Shown here in pieces: positions 8,026-17,132 of a DNA stretch of 35,018 nucleotides. This DNA is from Gp13-AA77 sp036521995 (lineage in GTDB: Bacteria; Acidobacteriota; Terriglobia; UBA7540), in contig DATDGR010000184.1 of the NCBI GenBank assembly GCA_036521995.1, positions 1 through 35,018 on the forward strand, in the 5' to 3' direction. The notes beneath the pieces are model-generated. The model had not been told where the DNA came from, searched no databases, and saw nothing but the letters and a program-made list of their open reading frames with translations. The translations under genes and the position numbers were made by a program. How positions within the stretch are numbered: position 1 is the first letter of the stretch; each line of letters opens with the position of its first letter.

Positions 8026-8388
8026 CTTATGGCTGCCGGAGTGACGCCAGGTCACGAAATATGGCTACCGCAGTCGAACTATATCATCTCAATTCATGCT
8101 GTCAAGTTAAAGAAGCTCAACTGTCTCGGCATCCCCTTTGCAGTCAGCCGCTTATCGGTTCAACTTCAGTTCACCAATAGTTCACCCCCAGTGCATTGAC
8201 TGCCATAGGTATGTACGTTAGGTTCACGACCAAGCGGCGGGACCAGGTAGTCCGCCGCCGGAGAATGTGGTTCCGGAAACGCTAGAAGACCTGAGGGCCT
8301 AGGGGGGACCGGAAACACCGTGCTCTTCGCCAGGGTCCAGTAACAATATCGGAATCCCTGGCGACGGGCACCATGGAAGTCTGCTAAT
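8026..8388. other. Divergent intergenic region before the kelch cluster
   Basis: This region separates the minus-strand regulator from the plus-strand small membrane protein and kelch genes, so it probably holds promoters in both directions. One visible structure is an imperfect stem GCGGCGGGAC (8234-8243) with GTCCGCCGC (8250-8258), a single bulged G and a 6-base loop. I see no clear -35/-10 pair and no gene. Confidence 0.4.
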
Positions 8389-8616
8389 ATGGCCATCGCA
8401 ATCGCAATGGGCGTCTGGGCCTTGGCCTCTCTTCTTCTGGGGTTGTTCCTCGGACGTGTCCATGGTCTTTCCAAGGGGTACCGGCTTCCACCCGAGATAC
8501 TAGACGCTCCGCCCGGAAGAAACGGCTACTCGGCTGGAGTCGAAGAAGCCCGGAATAAGCGCCCGGAGGTCGTAGACACCGGTACGAAACTACCGATTTC
8601 CCCAAGTTTACCGTAA
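8389..8616 (+). CDS. Small single-TM membrane protein, hypothetical
   Basis: A 75-residue frame starting MAIAIAMGVWALASLL, with one hydrophobic segment at about 3-23 (ending in GLFLGR) followed by a polar, charged tail. A GGAAG motif lies about 12 bases before the ATG, a poor spacing. It lies in the same direction as, and 63 bases upstream of, the first kelch gene. No family is recognised. The clean signal-anchor-like N-terminus followed by a soluble tail is the main support; it could still be a chance frame in GC-rich DNA. Confidence 0.4.
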   Translation: MAIAIAMGVWALASLLLGLFLGRVHGLSKGYRLPPEILDAPPGRNGYSAGVEEARNKRPEVVDTGTKLPISPSLP

Positions 8617-8622
8617 GATCAT

Positions 8623-8653
8623 GGGACGGCCGATCGGCGCGATCCGCCGTCCC
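8623..8653 (+). other. Stem-loop upstream of the first kelch gene
   Basis: GGGACGGC (8623-8630) pairs perfectly with GCCGTCCC (8646-8653). The 15-base loop contains GATC twice, which could lengthen the stem. It sits seven bases after the stop of the small membrane protein and about 17 bases before the ribosome binding site (GGAGGG) of the kelch gene at 8680. No T-run follows. A similar position is occupied by the stem before the second kelch gene. Confidence 0.5.
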
Positions 8654-8679
8654 GCATTAAGCGGTCGAGGAGGGCGAGC

Positions 8680-9882
8680 ATGCCAGATCAAGCGATAAGA
8701 GGCAAGAGCGCGCCAGTGAGTTTTGTCTGGGTTGCAGTGCTGGTCTGCATCTTCTTACCCCTGCAGTGCGCGCAAGCGCAAATGTGGGACTTCTACGGGC
8801 CGCCGACACGATACGGACACTCCGCCGTGTACAACTCTGATTCCGATATCATGGTGGTCTTCGGGGGACAGCATACAAACACCTCCCTCAACTACAACGA
8901 CATCTGGTGGGCCAATAACGTGGTCAAGGCGGCTTGCCTGCCCCCCTGCGCTTTACAATGGACGCGACCGAGCCCCGCGCTCAAAGGTAGTCCATCCGCC
9001 CGCTTCTGGCACACCGCGGTTTACGATTCTGCTGAGAATCGCATGGTCGTCTTCGGTGGTGCGCAAGGGGTTGCCAGCCCACCGCCTTGCCTCAATGACG
9101 CCTACGTTCTCGAATACGCCACGGGGATTGGCGGAACCACCCAATGGATCAAGCTGATCACCACTGGCGGTCCTCCTGCAGCCCGTTACGGACATACGGC
9201 GGTCTACGATCCAAGCAACAACGTCATGATCGTGTTCGGCGGAAACGACTGTAGCTCGACCTACTTGAATGATGTCTGGGTGCTAAGCAACGCAAACGGC
9301 CTGGACGGCACGCCGACCTGGTCTCAGATCTTTCCCTCGGGCCCCGCGCCGCCGGCCCGTGCATTCACGAGTGCAGTCTACGATGCCACCAACAACCGGA
9401 TGATCGTCTTTGGCGGGTTCAACGGCAGCTATCTGGGAGACCTATGGGTTCTAACGAACGCCAACGGAATCGGTGGCACGCCAGCTTGGCTTGAGTCGAC
9501 TCCGAGCGGAGCGCCCTCTCCGCGGAGCGGCCATAGCGCAGTCTATGACGCGTCCCTTGATCGAATGATCGTTTTCGGCGGCGAAACGGGCGAGGGCAAC
9601 GTTGCTGAAACCTGGGTGCTGGCAGACGCAAACGGGCTGAGAGGCATTCCATCCTGGACTCTGTCTGTTCCAGGTAGGGGGAATGCTCCCCAACCGCGAG
9701 ACTTCCACAGCGCGGTCTACGACCCGACCTCAAACAAGATGATCATCTTCGGCGGACACCTTACGCCCTCGGTCGGCTCGGGCGGCGATCAATCTGACAA
9801 TCATGTCTACGCGCTGGACGATGCGAACAATCTTGAGTCACTGTCCCGGCGGCTGACGCCGAACGGAGGTGCAGACCGCTGA
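8680..9882 (+). CDS. Secreted six-bladed kelch-repeat protein (first of a pair)
   Basis: A 400-residue protein with a signal peptide (hydrophobic stretch SFVWVAVLVCIFLPL, cleavage expected after AQA near residue 34). Six kelch-type repeats follow, each with the pattern R-x-x-H-(S/T)-A-V-Y-D...M-(I/V)-(V/I)-F-G-G, for example RYGHTAVYDPSNNVMIVFGG. Between them runs the shared segment D-x-W-V-L-x-N-A-N-G. Six repeats suit a closed six-bladed beta-propeller, a fold used for binding and sometimes for catalysis as in galactose oxidase; no copper-site residues can be assigned by eye. A GGAGGG ribosome binding site precedes ATG 8680. The next gene is a paralog. Confidence 0.9.
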   Translation: MPDQAIRGKSAPVSFVWVAVLVCIFLPLQCAQAQMWDFYGPPTRYGHSAVYNSDSDIMVVFGGQHTNTSLNYNDIWWANNVVKAACLPPCALQWTRPSPALKGSPSARFWHTAVYDSAENRMVVFGGAQGVASPPPCLNDAYVLEYATGIGGTTQWIKLITTGGPPAARYGHTAVYDPSNNVMIVFGGNDCSSTYLNDVWVLSNANGLDGTPTWSQIFPSGPAPPARAFTSAVYDATNNRMIVFGGFNGSYLGDLWVLTNANGIGGTPAWLESTPSGAPSPRSGHSAVYDASLDRMIVFGGETGEGNVAETWVLADANGLRGIPSWTLSVPGRGNAPQPRDFHSAVYDPTSNKMIIFGGHLTPSVGSGGDQSDNHVYALDDANNLESLSRRLTPNGGADR

Positions 9883-9888
9883 AAGCAG

Positions 9889-9914
9889 ATTACGCCGCCG
9901 GTTTCTGGCGTAAT
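9889..9914 (+). other. Intercistronic stem-loop before the second kelch gene
   Basis: ATTACGCC (9889-9896) and GGCGTAAT (9907-9914) form a perfect 8-bp stem with a 10-base loop. It begins six bases after the stop codon of the first kelch gene and ends two bases before the AGGAGG of the second. With no T-run it is not a standard terminator. A stem this close to a ribosome binding site could affect translation or message stability between the two cistrons. Confidence 0.5.
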
Positions 9915-9927
9915 TCAGGAGGCGCTT

Positions 9928-11070
9928 ATGAGCACAACTCGAGCGTGGGGGATTTCATTGCTGAGCGCGATTCTCTCGACAGGCATGTTCGTATCCGAGG
10001 CGCCTGGGCAGTGGAAGGGTTACGGCCCGGGCCCACGCGACCAGCACACGGCGGTTTTTGACGCGGCGACCGACCAGATGATCGTCTTTGGAGGAACTGA
10101 TCTTGGCACGACCCTATACCACGACGTCTGGCTGGCCGTCAACGTCATCACCAGTGCCTGTGCGCCGTGCGAACTGCAATGGACCTTCCTCAGTCCAAGC
10201 GGCACTCCGCCTATGGCAAGGTCCGGGCATAGCGCGGTATACGACTCCGTGAACAGCCGCATGACTGTTTTTGGCGGCGCCTTGGGATTTCCCACGCCCT
10301 GCGCAAACGACGTTTGGGTATTGGATCATGCCAATGGGACCGGCGGCGCCTCCAGCTGGACCCAACTGAGTCCGAGTGGCGCGCAGCCGACCCCCCGCAG
10401 AGGGCACGCGGCGGCCTATGATCCCGACACAAACCGGATGATCATTTTTGGCGGCAGCGATTGTAACGGCGGTTACCTGGCGGACGCCTGGGTACTGACG
10501 AATGCCAATGGCCTTGGCGGCACGCCAGTGTGGACCAAGCTGAGTCCTTCCGGCGGCCCTCCCCCCGGGCGAGCCTACCAGGCCGCAGCCTACAATTCGT
10601 CGACGAATTCGCTGGTGGTGTACGGCGGCACGAACGGCACCGAACTCTCGGATGTATGGGTGCTCTCCGGCGCCAATGGCAGCACCCGCGATTCGGCCTG
10701 GAACGAGTTGTCTCCCCAAGGAACGGCCCCGGCGGCACGCTACGGTCAAGCCTCCACCTATGACGCCACCAACGACATCATGATTGTGTATGGCGGCTTT
10801 ACCGACCAGGGAATCGTGGGCGATGCATGGACGCTTTCAAACGCGGGTGGCGGCGGGGGCGAGCCGACTTGGGCTATGCTCGTGCCTACCGGCCACGCCG
10901 GCCCGCAGTACTACCTCCAAACGGCCATCTATGATCCTGGCTCCAACGAGCTGGTATCCTTTGGTGGAATCCCGGCAAACGCCTCTACCCCGACAACGGC
11001 TGACGATTTCACGTTTGTTCTCACTCAAGCGAACGGCCTGCAACCACGCTCCCTGCCAGCAGCGCCGTAG
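9928..11070 (+). CDS. Secreted six-bladed kelch-repeat protein (second of a pair)
   Basis: A 380-residue paralog of the preceding protein with the same architecture: a signal peptide (hydrophobic segment about 7-22, likely cleavage near GQ at residue 28) and six kelch repeats, such as RRGHAAAYDPDTNRMIIFGG. The linker segments (D-x-W-V-L-x-N-A-N-G-x-G-G) are the same as in the first protein. The last two repeats are more degenerate (an F-G-G or Y-G-G end is kept but the leading motif is altered). AGGAGG lies five bases before ATG 9928, and the 45-base gap to the first gene contains only a stem-loop, so the two are probably one transcript. The ligand is unknown. Confidence 0.9.
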   Translation: MSTTRAWGISLLSAILSTGMFVSEAPGQWKGYGPGPRDQHTAVFDAATDQMIVFGGTDLGTTLYHDVWLAVNVITSACAPCELQWTFLSPSGTPPMARSGHSAVYDSVNSRMTVFGGALGFPTPCANDVWVLDHANGTGGASSWTQLSPSGAQPTPRRGHAAAYDPDTNRMIIFGGSDCNGGYLADAWVLTNANGLGGTPVWTKLSPSGGPPPGRAYQAAAYNSSTNSLVVYGGTNGTELSDVWVLSGANGSTRDSAWNELSPQGTAPAARYGQASTYDATNDIMIVYGGFTDQGIVGDAWTLSNAGGGGGEPTWAMLVPTGHAGPQYYLQTAIYDPGSNELVSFGGIPANASTPTTADDFTFVLTQANGLQPRSLPAAP

Positions 11071-11127
11071 CCCACCGGGCTCTGATTCTCGGCGTGCTGT
11101 GACTTGTCCTCCTGACCGCCGAGTGGC

Positions 11128-11162
11128 GGCGCCGGCATCGCGCACCCTGCGAGGCCGGCGCC
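11128..11162. terminator. GC-rich hairpin between convergent genes
   Basis: GGCGCCGGC (11128-11136) pairs perfectly with GCCGGCGCC (11154-11162), with a 17-base loop that itself contains a short CGCA/TGCG pairing. It lies between the end of the second kelch gene and the end of mutY, which converge. There is no T-run on either side, so it would be at best a weak or factor-assisted terminator. Confidence 0.35.
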
Positions 11163-11205
11163 TGACCCTGAATGGAGGACGTTGATGGCGCGCTCGCGGC
11201 CTCGA

Positions 11206-12393
11206 CTAAACGTTAGGCATCACCGCCCGAGCGATCTTCCGGGCGAGCTCCGAAACCGCTGCGCGCCCGAGCCGGGAGAGTTCGAGCCAGCGGACCTCAC
11301 CGTCCTCAGCGCCGCGAAGCAGCGCCCCGATTTCACAGGGCCCGACCGCGCAGGGATAGACTCTGACTCGGATCTTGCGATAAGTCACGCCGTGCACCAG
11401 ACGCGCTGACGCCGGGCTCATCCGAACGCGCGCTGCATCGAGACCGGGGACGAGGCTGTCGAGTCGTACCTTAAGCCGATCACGCGCCTTGGCTGGAGAA
11501 GCGCCGAACGCGGCCGGGAAATTCCACAGGTCCCTCATCAAGCCACCGTCGAGGCCGCGAACCATCAGGACAGACCTCGAACCGGGTTTGGCGGCTCGTC
11601 GGGCCGCTGCCTGGGTCCTCCGTCTCAGGCCCTGTCCGCCGGGGACGAAGACCAGCGCGACGGCAAGGTGATGCTCCTCGGTCGGGCGCCGCGGACGGGG
11701 GGATGGGAAAGACTCCGGCTTCCCCATCTGGCGGGCCCGGCACCACGTTTTCATCGGACAGGCCGGGCAGCGCGGCGCGCGGGGCAAGCAGATGGTCTGG
11801 CCGAGCTCCATCAAGGCCTGGTTGAAGTCGCCGGGATCCCGGCGCGGAAGAAGACGAGCCAGCCCGTTTTCGATCGCCTGGCGGAAACGAGACTCGGACA
11901 GGCTGCCGCGCCGCGCGTCGAGGCGCGCCATCACGCGCGCTACATTGCCGTCAACCACCGCCAGCGGCACGCCGTAGGCGATGCTGAGCACGGCGGCAGC
12001 CGTGTAGCCGCCCACGCCGGGCAGCGATCGCGCCTCGGCGAACGTGGCCGGAAAGCGGCCGCCGAACTCAGCCACGATCTTTCCCGCGGCGGCGTGCAGG
12101 TGGCGGACCCGGCGGTAATACCCGAGACCCGACCAAACCTGGAGGACGCGCTCGAGCGGCGCCCGGGCCAAACTCTCAATCCGCGGAAAAGCAAGCAGGA
12201 ACCGTTTGTAATACGGGATGACGGTCCCCACCTGCGTCTGCTGCAGCATCACTTCCGAGACCCAGACGGCGTAGGGATCGCGTGTCTCGCGCCAGGGCAG
12301 GGGACGGCGGTGTTTCTGAAACCAGCGGACGAGCACCCGCCCGAGGCGCGGGTCCGCGGGTACCCGCGCCACTGGGGCAGTGTGCTGGGTCAT
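11206..12393 (-). CDS. mutY: A/G-specific adenine DNA glycosylase
   Basis: A 395-residue DNA repair enzyme that removes adenine mispaired with 8-oxoguanine or guanine. The catalytic glutamate is E47 (WVSEVMLQQTQV), the helix-hairpin-helix is LPGVGGYTA at about 124-132, and the catalytic aspartate is D148 (VVDGNVARV). The iron-sulfur ligands are complete with the classical spacing C202-x6-C209-x2-C212-x5-C218. The C-terminal part (about 235-390) is the NUDIX-like 8-oxoG recognition domain, here with a basic Arg/Ala-rich insert near 255-275. The stop of the upstream VWFA gene is 38 bases from this start, so cotranscription is possible. No strong ribosome binding site is visible before ATG 12393. 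Confidence 0.96.
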   Translation of the reverse strand: MTQHTAPVARVPADPRLGRVLVRWFQKHRRPLPWRETRDPYAVWVSEVMLQQTQVGTVIPYYKRFLLAFPRIESLARAPLERVLQVWSGLGYYRRVRHLHAAAGKIVAEFGGRFPATFAEARSLPGVGGYTAAAVLSIAYGVPLAVVDGNVARVMARLDARRGSLSESRFRQAIENGLARLLPRRDPGDFNQALMELGQTICLPRAPRCPACPMKTWCRARQMGKPESFPSPRPRRPTEEHHLAVALVFVPGGQGLRRRTQAAARRAAKPGSRSVLMVRGLDGGLMRDLWNFPAAFGASPAKARDRLKVRLDSLVPGLDAARVRMSPASARLVHGVTYRKIRVRVYPCAVGPCEIGALLRGAEDGEVRWLELSRLGRAAVSELARKIARAVMPNV

Positions 12394-12431
12394 GGCCTTG
12401 GGAGGCTACCGAGAGAGGCTCCGGCGAGCTC

Positions 12432-14858
12432 TCAGTTTAGCGTGAAGCTGGCGCGCTGGACCGGCGTTCGATTGCCGGCCGAGTCGCTGGCCAGAATCTC
12501 GATCTCGTAGTCGCCGGGCTGCGCATTCTCGATCTTCACCGGAATACCGACTGGAATCACAGGATTGCCCGGCTTCCCGAAGTTGCTCACCGCGGCGCTC
12601 GTTCCCGCCACCTGCTCGTTGGTCTTGCGGTTGATCACCTCGTATTGGATCTGGACATCGGGCTTGCCGGCCGCCATCGCGGGCTCATAGATCTCGACGT
12701 ATAGCGCCAGCGGTTGGCCCGCCTTGAATCGATTATCTGCTGAAGGCTGGAACTGGTAGTTTTGCGCTACAAAGACCTTCTGATCCTCCAGCAGCGCTTC
12801 ATTCAGGCTGACCGCGGAGTCCTGCACCCGGTGGATTTGATCGCTCAACACCACTCCGCTGATGCTGAATTGATTCCCGTTGTAGGGCCGGACGGTGATC
12901 GGAAGTTCCTGCTTAGCAAAGCTGTTGGCCCCGGTGCTGACAATTACCTTCAGGGTGTACTGGCCCGGCGCGATTTCGAAACCGGTGTGATAGTTGAAGG
13001 ACTGCTGGGTAAAGTCTTTCATGTCTTTCTTGTCGAAACTGAGCGAGCGTGAGTCACTGAAGCGTGCCGCCACGGTGCCATCAGGGCGATAGGCGGCCCC
13101 GAGAATACTCACCTCGCTCTTAAACTCCTTCTGGTCTTTCTCAAATTTGAGCGCGTCGCCCGGCACCGCCAGGGCAACGTTCACCACAGCGTCGTCGGCA
13201 CCCGCATAGAAGTAAGAAGCCTCGGCCGACATCTGCGCGCTCCCCGGCTGCGAGCCTGCGAGTTGAGCTTCCAGCGTCTTGGCCTCCGGCTTGCCGGCCA
13301 GCGCGTCCACCCCTTTGGTGTCGTAGTAGCCGTTGCGGGCGCGCACTTCCAGTCCCTTGGTTTCCAGCTTCACTTTGATGCCGTGATAACTGCCGTCGTG
13401 GCTGAGTCCGGAGGGCACGTAGCCAAGCACATAGTACTCGTTGAGCTCCTGAGCGATCTTGTCGAGGCCGCCCGCCAGATCATTAGTGTTGAAGATCGGA
13501 AAGCCGCCCGTGCCCGATGCCAGGGCGTAAAGCACGTCCTGGTTGACGGTCGCGCTGGTGGGAAACGCCGGAATGTTGGCGTTCGGGATAAAGTTCGGGT
13601 TTCCATAGACGGAGTTGGCGTTATTCACCACGGGTGATCCGCCGCCCCCGCCCCCGCGTGAGCCACTCCCTGCCGTTCCACCCGAACCGCCTTTGCCTCC
13701 ACCGCTGCTGCCACCCGAGGCGCCGCTGCCCGTGCCGCCTTTGCCCCCGCCGCCACTGGTGGCGCCACCTCCCGTAGCCCCGCCTCCGGTGCTACCACCG
13801 CTATGCCCGCCACCTCCACCGCCTCCACCCGCGCCTGCACCGGCCCCACCACCACCGTGCTGGGGCAAGAGCATCGCAAGCAGACCGTCATAGTGGGGAT
13901 AGTTGGGGTATTGCGGATCGGAGGTTCCGGCACTCGCGGGTCCGAGCGGCAAGGTCAAAGAGGACGTGGCGGACGGCGCTCCTGAGAACAGCCCGCGCGC
14001 GTCGAGCGGGTATATGGCAACGTTCGCCTTGTTCGCCTTGTCGATGGTGGCTGTCAGTTCCGGCGTGAGCTCATCATTCAACGGGAAGCCTTCGGAAAAC
14101 AGGATCAGCGTTTTCCGGCCCGGAATAGGTTCCAGCAGCTTGCAGACGTCACTGAGCGCGTAAAGCAGGTCCCGCGCGCCGAAAGCGCCTTCCACACTAG
14201 TCAGCGAGGTGCCTCCGAGGGAGATCCCCTGGGAGGTCGTGGACGCGGCCGACAGTGCCGAAGTGTTGTCCGGCGGCGCATTGGGGTTGACGGTGCCGAT
14301 TTTGACTCCCTTCACGGCGCGAGCCAGCAAGTCTGCGTTGTCGGTGAAGTTCTGGACCAGGTGGAAGGCGCCGGTAAAATCAATCACTGCAATCAGCCGG
14401 TCGCTGGAGGCGGTCTTCTCAATGAACTGAGCGGCCGCTTTGCGCGCGTAAGCCTGGTCGGAGGGACTCATCGTGGAATCATCGAAAAAGAGCACGATGT
14501 AGCGCCTGGTTCCCGGGGCATTCGGCGCGGCCGTGCCGGAGCCGTGCGAGAAGGAAACGATCTTCTGCTCCTCGCCGTTGTCAAAGACGTGGAAGTCCTT
14601 GGCCTCGAGGTTCTCGATATAATGATCCTTCTTGTCAGTCACTACGGTGTCGACCAGGACCAGGTTCGATTCCTTCTGGATCGTGACCACCGTCGCCGCC
14701 GGTGCGGCCGCTGAAGCCTGTCCGGCGCCGCCGGCTTGGTCCGGGGATCCGGCTTGAGCTGTGGACGACGACTGCTGGGGCATGCCTAGCTTTCCGGCCC
14801 CCAGGGTCACAAGCCCCGCCAGCAGCACCAGCATTAAGACTCTAGTTTGAATTCGCAT
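12432..14858 (-). CDS. Secreted VWFA-related protein with a Gly-rich insert (TIGR03436 type)
   Basis: An 808-residue protein. ATG 14858 was chosen because GGAGGGTGAGGAC precedes it and the protein then begins with a signal peptide (MRIQTRVLMLVLLAGLVTLG). The acidobacterial VWFA-related domain starts near residue 65 with VDTVVTDKKDHYIENL and VFDNGEEQKIVSFSH. The von Willebrand A core begins near 121 (YIVLFFDDSTMS), where the usual DxSxS metal site is modified. The motif AIYPLDARGLF is typical of the family. Residues about 333-411 are an almost pure Gly/Ser/Thr stretch inserted before the last part of the domain (ASGTGGFPIFNTNDL). Residues about 510-808 form beta-rich C-terminal modules. Function is unknown; such proteins are thought to be exported and to bind partners. 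Confidence 0.9.
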   Translation of the reverse strand: MRIQTRVLMLVLLAGLVTLGAGKLGMPQQSSSTAQAGSPDQAGGAGQASAAAPAATVVTIQKESNLVLVDTVVTDKKDHYIENLEAKDFHVFDNGEEQKIVSFSHGSGTAAPNAPGTRRYIVLFFDDSTMSPSDQAYARKAAAQFIEKTASSDRLIAVIDFTGAFHLVQNFTDNADLLARAVKGVKIGTVNPNAPPDNTSALSAASTTSQGISLGGTSLTSVEGAFGARDLLYALSDVCKLLEPIPGRKTLILFSEGFPLNDELTPELTATIDKANKANVAIYPLDARGLFSGAPSATSSLTLPLGPASAGTSDPQYPNYPHYDGLLAMLLPQHGGGGAGAGAGGGGGGGGHSGGSTGGGATGGGATSGGGGKGGTGSGASGGSSGGGKGGSGGTAGSGSRGGGGGGSPVVNNANSVYGNPNFIPNANIPAFPTSATVNQDVLYALASGTGGFPIFNTNDLAGGLDKIAQELNEYYVLGYVPSGLSHDGSYHGIKVKLETKGLEVRARNGYYDTKGVDALAGKPEAKTLEAQLAGSQPGSAQMSAEASYFYAGADDAVVNVALAVPGDALKFEKDQKEFKSEVSILGAAYRPDGTVAARFSDSRSLSFDKKDMKDFTQQSFNYHTGFEIAPGQYTLKVIVSTGANSFAKQELPITVRPYNGNQFSISGVVLSDQIHRVQDSAVSLNEALLEDQKVFVAQNYQFQPSADNRFKAGQPLALYVEIYEPAMAAGKPDVQIQYEVINRKTNEQVAGTSAAVSNFGKPGNPVIPVGIPVKIENAQPGDYEIEILASDSAGNRTPVQRASFTLN

Positions 14859-15326
14859 GTCCTCACCCTCCGGCGGCCGGTCAGGCGATCGGGTGCGCCC
14901 AGGCCGCCCTCGTCTTCCTGACCGCTCATTGACCGGCAGCTCCAAGACTCATTTTGTATCCGATTGATTCCAAGGAACCTCCCAGCTTGTTTGTCGGCTT
15001 CCGGCCCGCAGACCTGTCTTTTCGAGCTTAGCAGTCCCTTTGCAAAAAAATACTCAATTTCTACCAATAAACAGTTTTTTTTCTTATAGATACTTGGTTC
15101 TTGCCAATTCCAAGAATGGAAGTGGCTTTCTTTTCTATAAGATGCTGGGTTCGTTCGGTGACATCCTCAAAAGCGTGTCCTCTTGCGCCCCACACAAACC
15201 ATTTCGCGACCATTCGCGACCTGCAGACCTCCACAGGATCGAGTGGAACCGAGATTCCAGGCTTCGCAGAGACGAAAAACATATCCGGAATTCCGCCATA
15301 AGTCATCGAACTTCGCAGACGCAACC
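14859..15326. other. Non-coding gap between two VWFA-related genes
   Basis: No gene is supported. The part at 15030-15110 is AT-rich, with runs of seven to eight T or A, and probably contains the promoter of the VWFA gene starting at 14858; I cannot fix its boxes. An 18-base repeat shared with the window start lies at 15142-15159. The direct repeat TTCGCGACCATTCGCGACC lies near 15204-15222. Overlapping small frames on both strands have no ribosome binding sites. Confidence 0.45.
15142..15159 (+). repeat. Dispersed copy of the GGGTTCGTT repeat
   Basis: The 18 bases here, ATGCTGGGTTCGTTCGGT, match the copy at 147-164 (ATGTTGGGTTCGTTCGGG) at 16 positions. Both are in intergenic, AT-richer DNA in the same orientation. 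The flanks are not obviously similar beyond this core. Confidence 0.5.
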
Positions 15327-17132
15327 TTAAGGGATCTCTACCTGGCTGTTCAGGGCGGAGAGTTGATCGCCTTCCGACTCCTGCACCACTTCGCGCACCA
15401 GATAAGCGCCGGATTTCACGGGAAGGCTGGCCTTCATGTTCAAACCGGTTTGCGAAAGTCTCTGCAACGTGGAATCAAGCAGGTGAAACTCGATGAGTTT
15501 CTGCTCACCGGTGACGTAATTTCCGGCCTGATCGAAGAGGGCGGTCACCACTATCAGGTTGTCAAGGTTTCGTCCCGCGGCCTTCCGGAAGTGCGCACTC
15601 CGGATGTCAACGTGGGTGAGCACGGAGAGCTTCGCCTGGCCTGAATCCGCCTTGAAGAACTGCGTGTGAACCTCGATGGGGATGGTTTGCAGTTCCTCCT
15701 GGGAGAAGATCACTTGCTCCATCTGTTCTTTGGCGACCGTGGCCGCATCCTGAGTTTTGTTAGGGGCGAAGTAGCCATGCCGGGCTTGAACGGTAAGATG
15801 GCTGGGGTTGTTCGCCAGGCTGACCTTCAGAGTGTGCAAGCGGCCGTCCAGCTTCAAGTCCTGTGGAGCGAAGGCCAGTACGTAATAAGCCTCCGGAAAA
15901 GACCCCACCCGCCGGAATCCGTCCCCGAAATCGTTGCTATTGTGAAAATAGACGCCGCCCGTATCGTCCGCGAGCGATTCCAGCACATCGGCATCGCGGC
16001 CCAGACTCTCGATCTGGATCTGCGACTTCTGGCCCATGAGGTCGGGACGATCCGGAATGACTTCCACTCTCTTGCTGGCGTCGCCGAGGGGAATAATGAC
16101 GTAAAGGCCGCGCGCGTCCAGCGTGCTGATCACCACGTTCTGGCGCAAAGCCTCATCCGCGATCCGGTCCACGTCATAGAGTTGAGTGGCAGTGATGAAA
16201 CCCGGTGACACCAGCACCACGCTGCGTTGGCCCGGGAGGGTCGCCAGGCGGCGGCAAACGCCCGCCAGGCCCCGCAGGGCATACTGAGTTTGGTTAAGTC
16301 CCTGCTCCAAAGACTGGGTCGCGAGGCTCCGAGCGTCCATCGGGGCCTGTTGCTGGCACTGCTGCAACGCCATCCCGGTCAAGTCCTTGTCCACGCAGTT
16401 GCATTGGTAAGTCTCCTCGACCGCGATGTTGGTGGCCTGAACGTCATTCTGATCAATGATCTTGAAAGCCTGATAGGGGTAGATCTCCGGGCATGGGTCC
16501 TGGGCCTGGGGAAAAATCGGCCGCGGCCTCAAGCGCAGGATGGCATCATGGAGTTGGTCGCGGTCAGCGGTAAAGTCAACCTGGTTCTGGCCCGAGGAAG
16601 TGAAGATGCCGGCGCGGTCTCCCGGCTCCAAGTTGCTCGCCAAATAATGGTCGGCGGCGTCGCGCGTACGCGCCAGGTCCGGGAACTCCAGGTGTACGTC
16701 GTCAAAGTACAAGGCCATGAACCGGTGGGGCAGAATGATAGCGCCCGGGGCCCCAGTTCCACCGTTTGTGAGGGCTGCCGCTCCGGCCGGCGCCGAAGGC
16801 GTCTTCCCGGGCGCTGCCCCGGAAGTTTCGAGTGCAAAGTGGGTGATCACTTGGGGCTTGCGGTTGTCGAAGACCTGAAAGTCATCCTTCCGGAGGCCGC
16901 CCACCGGGTGGCCTTTCGCGTCGCGGACCACCACCCGCACCACGACTTCATTGCGCTGCACGTGCATTTCGAACGCAGGCTGGCTTTCGTGGGAGGTTAC
17001 TTCGGGGGTTGCGGGATCTTGGGCTTTGCCGGACCCCGCGGTCCAGAGAAAAATGCACACGCCACCGCCCAGGAGCAGTGAAAGTGCTGCCACTTTGGCA
17101 ACGGCACCCCGAGACCGACGCCGGTAGATCAT
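15327..17132 (-). CDS. Secreted VWFA-related protein (TIGR03436 type), paralog B
   Basis: About 601 residues from ATG 17132, which gives a positively charged start MIYRRRSR and a hydrophobic export segment ending near GKAQ. A TTG at 17234 would add 34 residues; neither start has a good ribosome binding site. Family hallmarks are VVVRVVVRDAKGHPVGGL, VFDNRKPQVITHFALE, the A-domain strand FMALYFDDVHLEF at about residue 139, ISTLDARGLYVIIP and GVYFHNSNDFGDG. A cysteine-containing insert (CPEIYPYQ, then QCNCVD) lies in the A-domain region. The C-terminal third (about 400-600) is beta-rich. The protein is similar over nearly its entire length to the gene product at 17274-19118, 141 bases upstream, so the two are tandem duplicates and probably cotranscribed. 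Confidence 0.88.
   Translation of the reverse strand: MIYRRRSRGAVAKVAALSLLLGGGVCIFLWTAGSGKAQDPATPEVTSHESQPAFEMHVQRNEVVVRVVVRDAKGHPVGGLRKDDFQVFDNRKPQVITHFALETSGAAPGKTPSAPAGAAALTNGGTGAPGAIILPHRFMALYFDDVHLEFPDLARTRDAADHYLASNLEPGDRAGIFTSSGQNQVDFTADRDQLHDAILRLRPRPIFPQAQDPCPEIYPYQAFKIIDQNDVQATNIAVEETYQCNCVDKDLTGMALQQCQQQAPMDARSLATQSLEQGLNQTQYALRGLAGVCRRLATLPGQRSVVLVSPGFITATQLYDVDRIADEALRQNVVISTLDARGLYVIIPLGDASKRVEVIPDRPDLMGQKSQIQIESLGRDADVLESLADDTGGVYFHNSNDFGDGFRRVGSFPEAYYVLAFAPQDLKLDGRLHTLKVSLANNPSHLTVQARHGYFAPNKTQDAATVAKEQMEQVIFSQEELQTIPIEVHTQFFKADSGQAKLSVLTHVDIRSAHFRKAAGRNLDNLIVVTALFDQAGNYVTGEQKLIEFHLLDSTLQRLSQTGLNMKASLPVKSGAYLVREVVQESEGDQLSALNSQVEIP

Noticed and set aside
13615..13893. Proline-rich plus-strand frame
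   Set aside because: It is the reverse reading of the glycine-rich stretch of the VWFA-related protein and has no ribosome binding site.
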